Source: Methyloligella sp. (GTDB taxonomy: Bacteria; Pseudomonadota; Alphaproteobacteria; Rhizobiales; JALUTE01). From it: a stretch of DNA of 12,233 bases. Every line of letters starts with the position of its first letter. Position 1 is the first letter of the stretch. A program made the translations under genes and the position numbers. The stretch lies in assembly GCA_027058255.1 (NCBI GenBank), contig JALUTE010000259.1, positions 1-12,233 on the forward strand, read 5' to 3'. The notes under the pieces are model-generated. The model searched no databases. It was not told the DNA's origin and saw only the letters and a program-made list of their open reading frames with translations. Of the stretch, positions 1-7,282 are shown one piece after another.

Positions 1-311
1 CGCTCGCGCACGAGCAGACCGCCCAGCTTCAGGCTCGAGAGCCCGAGGCGCAGCGCGGCCGCTGCCCGGCGCAGAGGCGGGAGCCGCCAGAGCCCCTGCG
101 CCGGCCGTTTCTCGATCGGTGGCGCGATCACGCGCACGCCCTGCCGCGCCACGGCACCCGCCTGCGCGCCCCGGTGCTCGAGGCAGTAGATGGCGACGCG
201 CCAGCCGCGCGCGGCGAGCCCTGGCGCGATGGCCGCCAGATGCCCCTCCGCCCCACCCCGATCGAGCGAGCCGATCACATAGAGGAGAGAGCCGGGGGCG
301 CGGCCCTTCAT
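1..311 (-). CDS. GT4-type glycosyltransferase, N-terminal part (runs off left edge)
   Basis: The minus-strand frame opens at an ATG at 311-309 and stays open to the edge, giving 103 complete codons. The protein starts MKGRAPGSLLYVIGSLDRGG and continues AEGHLAAIAPGLAARGW. This is the first beta-strand and glycine-rich loop typical of GT-B fold, GT4-family glycosyltransferases (motif S-L-x-x-G-G-A-E near residues 15-22), which hold the acceptor in the N-terminal half. The catalytic, nucleotide-sugar-binding half lies outside the window, so donor and acceptor are unknown. A strong GGAGG ribosome binding site six bases upstream fixes the start. The gene diverges from the carbamoyltransferase at 563, so the glycan locus probably continues to the left. 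Family assignment is good; specificity cannot be given. Confidence 0.82.
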   Translation of the reverse strand, partial: MKGRAPGSLLYVIGSLDRGGAEGHLAAIAPGLAARGWRVAIYCLEHRGAQAGAVARQGVRVIAPPIEKRPAQGLWRLPPLRRAAAALRLGLSSLKLGGLLVRE

Positions 312-317
312 GCCCCG

Positions 318-322
318 CCTCC
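318..322 (-). promoter_or_regulatory. Strong Shine-Dalgarno site (GGAGG) of the left-edge glycosyltransferase
   Basis: On the minus strand GGAGG lies six bases before the ATG at 311. It is the best ribosome binding site in the window and decides the start of the partial glycosyltransferase gene. Confidence 0.7.
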
Positions 323-400
323 GGCCGCCACCCGTCGCCGGCCCGTCATGCGACCGCGATGGCACGCCTCGTCGCCCGCAAGGCCCGGCAAAGGCCGCTG

Positions 401-429
401 TTGTCTTCGCATTTGCGTCCTGCTAGCTT
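401..429 (+). promoter_or_regulatory. Candidate sigma70-type promoter for the carbamoyltransferase
   Basis: TTGTCT at 401-406 matches TTGACA at four of six positions. TAGCTT at 424-429, after a 17-base spacer, matches TATAAT at three of six. The stretch 400-430 is also less GC-rich than its surroundings. It would give a leader of roughly 125 bases. The match is weak and unproven. Confidence 0.25.
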
Positions 430-562
430 GCGCCGGCCTGCGCCCAGGGCGACCGCGTTCCGCGGCGGCGATCGATTGGTGTCCCTTGTCGAGGCAAGGC
501 CGGCGCGTCTGCGCGAGACGGTTTTCACACCCATTCCCACACAGAGCGAGGCTCCTTGGCTC

Positions 563-2272
563 ATGCTCGTTCTCGGCATTCATGACGGTCACAATTGCGG
601 CGCAACGCTGGTGCGGGACGGAGCCGTCGTCGCTTCCGTTTGCGAGGAGCGCCTGACGCGCAGCAAGAACGAGGTCGGCTATCCGCGCCGCTCGATCGAG
701 GAGGTGTTGCGCATCGCCGGCGTCGATGCCCCCCAGCTCGACCGGGTCGCCTATGCGTCGCTCTTCATGCATTCGCGCGAGTATCTGACCGAGATCGATG
801 CCTGGTATGCCGTCGGCCTCGCCGACCAGAGGGCCGAGGAGGAAAAGCCCAAGCAATATCAGAAGATCATCTTCGACCAGCGCCGGCGCGAGCGCATCGA
901 GGAGGTCTGCGACCACATCGCGGTGCCCGCGGAGCGGGTGACATTCGTCGAGCACCATCTGGCGCATCTGGCCGCCGCCTATTACACGGCCCCCGCCATC
1001 TCGCCCGACAAGCCCGTGCTGGGCCTGACCTGCGATGGTGCCGGCGACGGGCTGTGTGCCACCGTCTCCATCTGCAAGGGCAACGAGATCGAGCGCATCG
1101 CCGAGACCGACCGCCACGCCTCGCTCGGCAAGATCTACTCCCGTGCCACGTTCCTCATGGGCATGAAGCCGTGGGAGCATGAATACAAGCTCATGGGCCT
1201 TGCCCCCTATGCCGACCCGGAGCGTGCGGACCGCGCGGCGGAGCCGTTGCGCCGGCTGCTGGTGCTCTCTCCCGACGGTCTTCGCTTCCAGCGTGGCGGC
1301 GAGCTCTCCACCAATTTCTGCTACGAGTATCTGCGCGATGCGTTCGAGCGCGTGCGCTTCGACACCATCGCCGGCGCCGTTCAGCTCTTCACCGAGGAGA
1401 TGCTGGTCGCCTGGGTGAAGGCCTGCATCCAGCACACGGGCATCACCGACGTGGTCTGCGGCGGCGGCGTCTTCATGAATGTCAAGGCGAACATGCTCAT
1501 CGCCGACCTGCCGGAGCTTTCCTCACTCTATGTCATGCCGAGCGGGGCGGACGAATCCCTGTCGATCGGCGCGGCACTGCATGTGCACTGGCAGCAATCG
1601 GGCGAGACGGATCATGCGAGCAGCGTTCTCAAGAACCTCTATCTCGGCGGCGCCTTCTCGCGCGAGGACGAGGCGAAGGCCATTGCCGACGGCCTTGCCG
1701 GCGAGCCGGTCACCATCAGCGAGCCCGAGGACATGAACGCGGCCATTGCCGACCTTCTTGCCGGAGGCGAGATCGTCGCGTGCTGCCGGGGCCGGATGGA
1801 ATGGGGCGCGCGCGCCCTTGGCAATCGCTCGATCCTGGCGAGCGCGGACGACTATCGCCGCGTCGACGTCATCAACCGGATGATCAAGATGCGCGATTTC
1901 TGGATGCCCTTCGCCCCCTCGATCAAGGCGGAGGCGGCGCCGCGCTATTTTCACGACGCCAAGGACCTGCGCCCCTGGTTCATGACCCTCGCCTTCGCCG
2001 CGAGCAAGAGCGGGCTCGCCGACCTGGTCGCGGCGGCCCATCCGCGCGACCACACGATCCGCCCGCAGGTGGTGACTCGCGAGGCGAACCCGGACTATCA
2101 CGCCGTCATCGACCATTTCGAGAAGAGGACGGGGAGAGGTGTCGTGCTCAACACCTCCTTCAACCTGCATGGCGAGCCCATCGTCTACGGCCCCGCCGAC
2201 GCCATTCGCGTTCTCCTGCGCTCCGGATTGCGCCATCTGGCCCTTGGCCATCATCTGATCTCGAAGCGCTGA
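563..2272 (+). CDS. NodU/CmcH-family O-carbamoyltransferase
   Basis: A 569-residue cytoplasmic enzyme predicted to move the carbamoyl group of carbamoyl phosphate, via carbamoyl-AMP, onto a hydroxyl of a sugar or glycoside, as NodU (Nod factors) and TobZ (tobramycin) do. The length fits the family. The N-terminal Kae1-like domain begins MLVLGIHDGHNCGATLV (1-17), with the histidine motif EHHLAHLAAAYY at 130-141 and the phosphate-loop-like CDGAGDG at 157-163. GGGVFMNVKAN spans 300-310. The C-terminal domain carries GRMEWGARALGNRSILA (410-426), then WMPFAPS and VVLNTSFNLHGEPIV (527-541). The start at 563 is chosen because family members begin exactly with this strand-loop. The frame is open upstream to 119 and has a GTG at 479, but that part does not look like family sequence. 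The ribosome site is weak (GCGAGG about 11 bases upstream). It is convergent with the glycosyltransferase ending at 2309 (36-base gap) and is the only complete plus-strand gene. The acceptor is unknown. Confidence 0.93.
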   Translation: MLVLGIHDGHNCGATLVRDGAVVASVCEERLTRSKNEVGYPRRSIEEVLRIAGVDAPQLDRVAYASLFMHSREYLTEIDAWYAVGLADQRAEEEKPKQYQKIIFDQRRRERIEEVCDHIAVPAERVTFVEHHLAHLAAAYYTAPAISPDKPVLGLTCDGAGDGLCATVSICKGNEIERIAETDRHASLGKIYSRATFLMGMKPWEHEYKLMGLAPYADPERADRAAEPLRRLLVLSPDGLRFQRGGELSTNFCYEYLRDAFERVRFDTIAGAVQLFTEEMLVAWVKACIQHTGITDVVCGGGVFMNVKANMLIADLPELSSLYVMPSGADESLSIGAALHVHWQQSGETDHASSVLKNLYLGGAFSREDEAKAIADGLAGEPVTISEPEDMNAAIADLLAGGEIVACCRGRMEWGARALGNRSILASADDYRRVDVINRMIKMRDFWMPFAPSIKAEAAPRYFHDAKDLRPWFMTLAFAASKSGLADLVAAAHPRDHTIRPQVVTREANPDYHAVIDHFEKRTGRGVVLNTSFNLHGEPIVYGPADAIRVLLRSGLRHLALGHHLISKR

Positions 2273-2308
2273 GGCCCGGCCGCGGGTGCGCCTTGCTTTT
2301 CCCTCCCT

Positions 2309-3421
2309 TCAGGCGGCGCCATGCGCGGCCGCTGGTGCGTCCTCGACAATGGCCTTGAAGCGCATGGCGAAGGCTTCACGCCCCTCCCGCGAGCACAGGG
2401 TCCGGCGATAGAGCGCCTGTCCCGCCTCGGCCATGGCCTCGGAGCGAGCCCGATCGTCGAGCGCCGCCTCGATCACCGCCTCCAGATTGCTGAGGTCCCA
2501 GTGGTGGCTCAGCATGGTCTTTCCCGGCTGGTAGAAATCCGGCCACGTTTCCATGTGCGCCATCTCGGGCTTGAGGAGGAGCCCGCCGGTGATGAAGACC
2601 TCGAAATCCTTGAGCGTGATCTCGCCGAGGCCGAAGGGCGAGACAACGATGCGCGCACGCGCGAGCTCGGCAAAATAGGCGCGCCGGCCGAGCTTGTCCG
2701 TGCGCAAATGGTCGCCCAGGATCTCGCGGATGCGGCGGCGCTGATAGGCGACCGTCTCGCGCGCATAGGCGATCCCCATCCGGCAGGAGACGGCAATGTC
2801 GCGCGGCGCGGATGGGGAGACGAATCCGCGCGGCGGGCGCAGGAAAAGCGGCAAGGCAAGCCGCTCATAGGCGCGCATGAGCGCCGGCCCCGCGAGAGAG
2901 TAATCCGCCAGGCCCGCGTTCCAGGCAACATGGATCTTCGCGAGGTCGGCCTCATCGCGAACCTGCGGATCGCTCTCCGGCTCGGCGTCCTCGATGCCGA
3001 AGGCCCTGTGATAGTAGTCCGTATAGGCGCGCCGGCCGTAAAGGGGGGCGAGATAGCGCCGCCGGTCGCGCAGAACCTGCATCTTGTAATAGCGGTCGGC
3101 GGCCGAAAGCGCGGCGCCATTGATCCAGCCCGCACTGTCGGAGAGATCGAAGAAAAGCAGCCGGCCGGCTCGCGCCCCGAGGCGCGAGAGGAGCGCGAGG
3201 GTCTTCTCGCTCCGCTCTCTTCCCCACCCGCCCTGGAGCGCCTTGCTCTCGACCATGACGACATCGCAGTCGCCGAGCCGCCGGTCGCCGGGCGGCAGAA
3301 AAGCGATATCGAATCCGAGTGCCTCGAGCAGGCGCCGATTGGTGAGAATGGGATAGAGAAAGGCGCGCACATTGGACGACGCCATCCCCCGGGTCAGAAT
3401 ATGGATATGAACGCGCCTCAT
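2309..3421 (-). CDS. CgeB-like GT-B glycosyltransferase
   Basis: A 370-residue protein, last gene of the eight-gene minus-strand run. It begins MRRVHIHILTRG, a first strand of a GT-B fold. FFDLSDSAGW lies at 90-99. The C-terminal half has the segment 258-284 with SPFGLGEITLKDFEVF then ITGGLLLKP, followed by MAHMETWPDFY and HHWDLSNLEAVI. This pattern (acidic residue after a G-x-G-E-I loop, then G-x-L-L-x-K-P) is that of the glycosyl transferases group 1 subfamily related to CgeB/YkvP, which bind the nucleotide sugar in this half. No signal peptide or membrane helix is visible, so it should be cytoplasmic. Start: the frame is open upstream to 3751, inside the preceding gene, but that part is arginine-rich and lacks fold features. 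ATG at 3421 keeps the first beta-strand; ATG at 3385 would lose it. The ribosome site is poor (GAGG almost abutting the ATG). Sugar specificity cannot be inferred. Confidence 0.8.
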   Translation of the reverse strand: MRRVHIHILTRGMASSNVRAFLYPILTNRRLLEALGFDIAFLPPGDRRLGDCDVVMVESKALQGGWGRERSEKTLALLSRLGARAGRLLFFDLSDSAGWINGAALSAADRYYKMQVLRDRRRYLAPLYGRRAYTDYYHRAFGIEDAEPESDPQVRDEADLAKIHVAWNAGLADYSLAGPALMRAYERLALPLFLRPPRGFVSPSAPRDIAVSCRMGIAYARETVAYQRRRIREILGDHLRTDKLGRRAYFAELARARIVVSPFGLGEITLKDFEVFITGGLLLKPEMAHMETWPDFYQPGKTMLSHHWDLSNLEAVIEAALDDRARSEAMAEAGQALYRRTLCSREGREAFAMRFKAIVEDAPAAAHGAA

Positions 3422-3474
3422 GCCTCGGCGGCAACCGATCTGCTTTTTCGGACCCGTGCAGCCTCTCGACCGGA

Positions 3475-3495
3475 CAAGGCGTCCTCGCAGCCTTG
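3475..3495. repeat. Intergenic 6-bp hairpin (CAAGGC/GCCTTG)
   Basis: In the 97-base gap between the two distal glycosyltransferase genes, CAAGGC (3475-3480) and GCCTTG (3490-3495) are perfect inverted repeats around a 9-base loop. No run of T follows on either strand, so it is not an obvious intrinsic terminator. It may be a transcript-processing or pausing structure, or chance. Confidence 0.3.
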
Positions 3496-3518
3496 GGCGT
3501 CTGGCCCGCCTGTCGGCA

Positions 3519-4655
3519 TCATCTTCTCCCGGCCCGGGGGCCGGGCCACAGGGCGCGCTCCCAGTGCTTGATGACATTCGCGAGCGTGAAAGGCTGGACC
3601 GCCGCGCGCGCCGCGGTGCCAAAGCGTTGGCGAAGTGCCGCATCCTCGCCAAGGCGTCGCATGGCCCGGGCGAGGGCCCGCGGATCGTCCGCCGGCGCAA
3701 TGAGACCCGCCCCCGGTGCCTCGATGAGCCTTCGAGCGTCGGGAATGGCATCGCTCACGATCGCGGGAAGACCGCATGCCATGGCCTCCAGAAGGGCGTT
3801 GGGCGTGCCCTCGAAGCGCGAGGGCAGTACGAAGACGCCGGCCCGGCGATAGAAGGGAAAGGGATCGGCCACGTGGCCGGGGAGCGTGACACGGCGAGCG
3901 AGCCCGGCATCGGCGACGAGCGCCTCGAGGCGCGCGCGCTCCGGCCCCTCGCCGAGGATGACGAGACGCCAGTCGGGCAGGGCATCGGCGATGCGGGCGA
4001 AGGCCCGAATGAGCGAGTCCTGCGCCTTCTGCGCATGCAGGCGGCCGACATTGAGAAAGATCGGCTCGCGCGCCTCGTCCGATGCCTCGTCCGGCGCCTC
4101 GGTGCTCGCCGGCGGCAGGGGACGCAGCGGGTTCGGCAGATGGGCGAGCTTCCCGGCGGGAACGAAAGAGGCGAGGGTGGCGAGGGCGCCGTGGCTGTTC
4201 GCCGTCACCAGATCGGCGCGGGGATAGAGGGCACGGCGCAGCCCGTCCCAGATGCGCCCGAAGGACTGGCGTGCCGGATCGTTGCGCTCGGAGATGACGG
4301 TGCGATAGGCGAGGCCGCGGCTCGCCAGGACGAGAAGCACATTCATGGGCGCGATGAAGCCGAGCGCCACGCCCCCGTCAAATGCGCGCAGCACGCGGCG
4401 CAACGCCCGCACGCGCCGGGCATTGGCGAGAGCCGCCTCGAGGGGCGAGCGCGTCTCGCCAACGCCGCCGATCACATAGCGGGCAATGCCCGGGTCGAGC
4501 GCAAAGACATCCGCCTCGCGTCCCGCAAGCGTCACGACGCCGACACGCCGGCCCGCTCGCGCCCAGTAATTGGCGAGCTGGCTCGCCACCTGTTGCGCGC
4601 CGCCACCGCCGAGATCGGCTATGGCGATCAGGAGATCGGGCGATCGGGCGCGCAC
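3519..4655 (-). CDS. GT4-family glycosyltransferase
   Basis: A 378-residue retaining GT-B enzyme, predicted to add a sugar from a nucleotide or lipid-phosphate donor to a growing glycan at the cytoplasmic face. The acceptor-side loop DLGGGGAQQVASQLA is at 14-28, SERNDPAR at 122-129, the hinge and donor strand LNVGRLHAQKAQDSLIRAF at 201-219, LVILGEGPERARLE at 231-244, and the donor motif EGTPNALLEAMACGLP at 282-297. E282 and E290 form an intact EX7E pair, typical of active GT4 enzymes. Length is normal. The start is a GTG (4655-4653) six bases after the stop of the SGNH gene, with AGGGA in front of it, so translation is probably coupled. It resembles the enzymes of O-antigen and capsule clusters that extend lipid-linked oligosaccharides; the linkage is not predictable. 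Confidence 0.92.
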   Translation of the reverse strand: MRARSPDLLIAIADLGGGGAQQVASQLANYWARAGRRVGVVTLAGREADVFALDPGIARYVIGGVGETRSPLEAALANARRVRALRRVLRAFDGGVALGFIAPMNVLLVLASRGLAYRTVISERNDPARQSFGRIWDGLRRALYPRADLVTANSHGALATLASFVPAGKLAHLPNPLRPLPPASTEAPDEASDEAREPIFLNVGRLHAQKAQDSLIRAFARIADALPDWRLVILGEGPERARLEALVADAGLARRVTLPGHVADPFPFYRRAGVFVLPSRFEGTPNALLEAMACGLPAIVSDAIPDARRLIEAPGAGLIAPADDPRALARAMRRLGEDAALRQRFGTAARAAVQPFTLANVIKHWERALWPGPRAGRR

Positions 4656-4658
4656 CGT

Positions 4659-4663
4659 TCCCT
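4659..4663 (-). promoter_or_regulatory. Ribosome binding site overlapping the upstream TAG stop
   Basis: AGGGA on the minus strand shares its first two bases with the TAG stop of the SGNH gene (4664-4662) and sits three bases before the GTG start at 4655. The spacing is short but it is the only purine run available, and it implies translation by coupled or terminating ribosomes. Confidence 0.45.
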
Positions 4664-5912
4664 AGCGCGATGAGGCCGCCGCCGGCACGTCTCGGCCCCG
4701 TGCGGCACCGATGCGGCGCCAATATGCGCACAGGCGGCTTGCAAGAACCTCGCCCATCGCCCGGTGCCCCTGCGCATTGAAGTGCCCTCCGACCCGGGCG
4801 GTATAGGCATGGTACCAATAGTTGACGCCCGTCTCGCGCGCCCGTTCGGCAAGCGCCATGGTCACCGGAAAGAAGACGAAACCGACCCGGGCTGCGAATG
4901 GCACCATGACCCGGTCGAAACGGTCGCGTGACACCTTCTCGCCATAGCGCTCTTTCAGGCGCTTCCAGGCCTGCGGCAGCACGGCGGCCGGAAGCGGAAA
5001 GGCCGACATCATGAACTGGCGCCCCTCCGCCGCCACCTGGCGGGCCCAAGCCTCGACACCTGTGAGAAAGACGCGCCAAGCATGTGCGCGCATCGGGTCC
5101 CTCGGCTCGGCAAAGGCGAGGGATGGCTCGCCGGGAAGCCAATCGGGCACCGTCTCGCCCTCGAGGACCTGGCGCCGCCCGGGCTCCAGTACCTGCTTGA
5201 CATAAACTTCCGTCAGAAGCTGGAGAATCCGGCTGTGCTTCACCGCCTCCTGGCGCATGTTCGACCAGAACAGCTTGCTGCGAAACGCCGGATCGTCACG
5301 AAACCGATTGTCGAGCAGCAAACGGCCCCTCGAGTCGACATCCCAATAGGGCAGGAACGGATTTTTCTCCCACGCTCGAATATTGTTCCGGAAATCATTG
5401 CCCGGATAGACCATGTCAAGAACGATATCGGGATCGAACCGGCGCCCCATGCTGCGGTAGAGCGCCATCTGCCGCGCCTGGCCAGTGCCGGAGACACCGA
5501 AATTGATCACCTCCACCCGCGCGCGGGGCCGCGCCGGACACCGGTTGAGCCGTTGCTCCATCACATGGGTGAAGCGCTCGCGATAGGTGACCTGAAGCGC
5601 CTCGGTAAAGGAATCGCCAAAGACGGCGATGCGCAGCGTGTCCGGCGGCTTGGCCAGGCTGAAGGTGAGGCCGGGACTGTCCGATGGCACCCGGAGACCC
5701 TGGGCATTGATGGTGATGAACTGCCTCGCCTCCTTGACGAACCAGCCGGCGGCATTGGGGCGATGGCGCGCACCGGCATCACGGTCGTACATGAAGAGGG
5801 GCGGGAAGGAATATCCGATGACGCGCAGGCCGGCCTCGACCACTGCGAGCGCGAACGCGACCGCGGCCATGCTCGCCGTTGCGGCGAGAAGGAGGCGCCT
5901 GCGCCCGATCAC
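4662..5912 (-). CDS. Membrane-anchored SGNH/GDSL hydrolase-like protein
   Basis: A 416-residue protein with an N-terminal positive patch (MIGRRR) and a hydrophobic segment at about 7-34, a signal anchor that would place the domain in the periplasm. SGNH blocks: IAVFGDSFTEAL (95-106) with nucleophile S101; INFGVSGTG (136-144) with the block II glycine; MVYPGNDF (167-174) with the block III G-x-N-D asparagine N172; and GGHFNAQGHRAMGE (375-388) with catalytic H377. The Asp normally two or three residues before this His is absent (V374, G375). Such proteins occur in polysaccharide clusters as acetyl esterases or acyltransferases, or as partners of MBOAT proteins. Start is GTG at 5912, overlapping the preceding TGA by four bases (GTGA), with AGGGCGG seven bases upstream. 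Whether it adds or removes acyl groups, or is catalytically impaired, cannot be told. Confidence 0.87.
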   Translation of the reverse strand: MIGRRRLLLAATASMAAVAFALAVVEAGLRVIGYSFPPLFMYDRDAGARHRPNAAGWFVKEARQFITINAQGLRVPSDSPGLTFSLAKPPDTLRIAVFGDSFTEALQVTYRERFTHVMEQRLNRCPARPRARVEVINFGVSGTGQARQMALYRSMGRRFDPDIVLDMVYPGNDFRNNIRAWEKNPFLPYWDVDSRGRLLLDNRFRDDPAFRSKLFWSNMRQEAVKHSRILQLLTEVYVKQVLEPGRRQVLEGETVPDWLPGEPSLAFAEPRDPMRAHAWRVFLTGVEAWARQVAAEGRQFMMSAFPLPAAVLPQAWKRLKERYGEKVSRDRFDRVMVPFAARVGFVFFPVTMALAERARETGVNYWYHAYTARVGGHFNAQGHRAMGEVLASRLCAYWRRIGAARGRDVPAAASSR

Positions 5913-7225
5913 GACCGACCGCCCTGCGATACGGCCCGCGCCATGGCCAGCCCATGCGCCTCGCCATTGCTGCCCTCGCCAATCGCCCGCAAGAGCGCCA
6001 CCTCGCGCGCGATCCGCGCCTGCCAGCCGATCAGCTTTCCCTCGATGGCCGCGGCAAGGCTGGCCCGTAGGCGTTCTCGCGTCTGCGGCTCCGCCGAGAG
6101 ACGGGCCAGCCTATCGGCCAGAGCCGCAGCGCTCACATTCGGCGGAACGGCGATGTGGCTTCCCCGGGGCAGGAGCCGGGCGAGCTCCTCCTCTGCGCCG
6201 CCCTCGCCCCCACCACCCTCGCCGGCACTGGGGTGCATCAACACCAGGCATGTCTTTCGCGCCGCCGCCTCCAGCGTGGCATTGCTCAACGCACCCTGTC
6301 TGTTGAGCGAGACATAGACGTCGGTTGCAGCCAGCGCATGCGGAACCTGGTCGTGGGGAATGGCGCCCGTGAAGGTGACGCGCTCGCCCGCGCCGGCGGC
6401 CTCGACCCGCCGCCTCAAGGCCGGGAGCAGGCTGCCATCGCCGACGATCAGGCCGTGCACGCGCCTTGCAGCCGCCTCCGGCAGCGCCAACAGGGCCTCG
6501 ACGAAGAGATCGGCACCCTTGAGCGCCTCGAGGCGCCCGAGCAGGGTCACGATCATCCGGTCGCGGGGCAGTTTGGCGATGGCTGCCGGTAGCGGCCCGC
6601 TCGCCCGCGCGACATCGACGCCGTTGAGCCAGAGCGAGCGCGGCACGTCAGGTCGGAGCGCGCGGTCCATCCATGCCGCGCCGCCGCTTCCCTCCGACGT
6701 GCACAGCACATGGGCGAAGGGCGCGCGATAGGCCCAGCGAAAGAGCACCCTGGCGGGGTGATGGCCGTGGAGAATCGTCTTGAGATCGGGAGGCACGCCC
6801 AGAAGGCGCAAGAGAACCGGAACACCGGAGTATCGCGCAAGACAGGCGGCGGGGAGGATATTGCTGCGGTCAGCATAGATGATGTCGGGAGCAAGCTCGC
6901 GCACGAGTCGCCGCAACCGGCGGATGTGGGCCCACTCGCGCGTGTAGTAGCCGAGCCTCTTTCCGCCTCGGGCCGGCGCCATCATCACGCTCACTGGCGT
7001 GCGCAGCCCGGCAATCGCAATGCTCTTGCCGGCGAGCCCTGCAAGTGCGCGCTCCTCCTCGCGCGAGGCGAAGGAGCGGGTGAGCACGATCGTCAGGCCG
7101 TCCTCCTCGCGGTCGAGATGCTCGATCAGCCGTGCAATCGCCGGCGCGCCCGACGGCTGCCAGCTGCGTCGGCGAACGCTTTCGACAAACCCGTTCATAA
7201 ACCGGCAGATGAGCAGGATTTTCAT
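5909..7225 (-). CDS. GT4-family glycosyltransferase with glycine/glutamate-rich insert
   Basis: A 438-residue GT-B enzyme, probably cytoplasmic. N-terminal strand MKILLICRFMNGFVES; acceptor-side features SWQPSGAPAIARLIEHLD (21-38) and LAPDIIYADRSN (111-122). The donor half has VTLLGRLEALKGADLFVEAL (226-245), LIVGDGSLLPALRRRVEAAG (259-278) and VTFTGAIPHDQV (283-294). The usual E-x7-E region reads SLNRQGALSNATLEAAA (306-322): E319 is present but the first Glu position is G311, resembling the N-L-S-N-x-x-L-E-A variant seen in some GT4 clades. A low-complexity insert GEGGGGEGGAEEE lies at 335-347, between two conserved donor-domain elements. Start is ATG at 7225, 57 bases after the deacetylase stop, with only a weak GAAG upstream. 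Sugar specificity is unknown. Confidence 0.9.
   Translation of the reverse strand: MKILLICRFMNGFVESVRRRSWQPSGAPAIARLIEHLDREEDGLTIVLTRSFASREEERALAGLAGKSIAIAGLRTPVSVMMAPARGGKRLGYYTREWAHIRRLRRLVRELAPDIIYADRSNILPAACLARYSGVPVLLRLLGVPPDLKTILHGHHPARVLFRWAYRAPFAHVLCTSEGSGGAAWMDRALRPDVPRSLWLNGVDVARASGPLPAAIAKLPRDRMIVTLLGRLEALKGADLFVEALLALPEAAARRVHGLIVGDGSLLPALRRRVEAAGAGERVTFTGAIPHDQVPHALAATDVYVSLNRQGALSNATLEAAARKTCLVLMHPSAGEGGGGEGGAEEELARLLPRGSHIAVPPNVSAAALADRLARLSAEPQTRERLRASLAAAIEGKLIGWQARIAREVALLRAIGEGSNGEAHGLAMARAVSQGGRS
5919..5925 (-). promoter_or_regulatory. Ribosome binding site (AGGGCGG) of the SGNH gene at 5912
   Basis: AGGGCGG on the minus strand, ending six bases before the GTG start at 5912 and lying inside the end of the preceding glycosyltransferase gene. 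It supports the GTG start that overlaps the upstream stop codon. Confidence 0.45.
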
Positions 7226-7282
7226 TGCTTCAGGGTGGTGGCGAGCGAAGCCGGAGCGGCAGCGGCTCGGGGGCGCGCGTGG

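Larger units (their letters stand above)
312..562. other. Divergent intergenic region between a glycosyltransferase and the carbamoyltransferase
   Basis: These 251 bases separate two genes pointing away from each other and must hold the start signals for both unless transcription enters from elsewhere. I see no convincing small gene. Visible elements are a weak sigma70-like pair on the plus strand (401-429), a perfect odd palindrome CGCCCAGGGCG at 441-451, and a 5-bp stem CCTTG/CAAGG at 484-488 and 495-499. The last two lie between the candidate promoter and the start at 563, so they could be operator or leader structures, but short palindromes are common by chance in DNA this rich in G and C. 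Confidence 0.5.

Noticed and set aside
119..562. Upstream extension of the carbamoyltransferase frame, including a GTG at 479
   Set aside because: The extension is Arg/Pro/Ala-rich, overlaps the divergent glycosyltransferase gene, and family members start at the strand encoded from 563.
308..1435. Minus-strand frame of 375 codons opposite the carbamoyltransferase
   Set aside because: The plus strand carries the full set of carbamoyltransferase motifs over this stretch; the minus translation has none.
2273..2308. Possible bidirectional terminator in the convergent gap
   Set aside because: Only an imperfect stem with a large loop reaching into the adjacent gene can be drawn, and there is no proper T-run after a GC stem on either strand.
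3422..3751. Upstream extension of the CgeB-like glycosyltransferase into the preceding gene
   Set aside because: It would overlap the end of the GT4 gene by more than 200 bases, and its translation is Arg/Pro-rich without fold features; the first beta-strand starts at 3421.
2321..6317. Further long plus-strand frames (2321-3571, 3420-4673, 5082-6317)
   Set aside because: All are mirror frames of genes with motifs on the minus strand; none shows family motifs or a convincing ribosome site.
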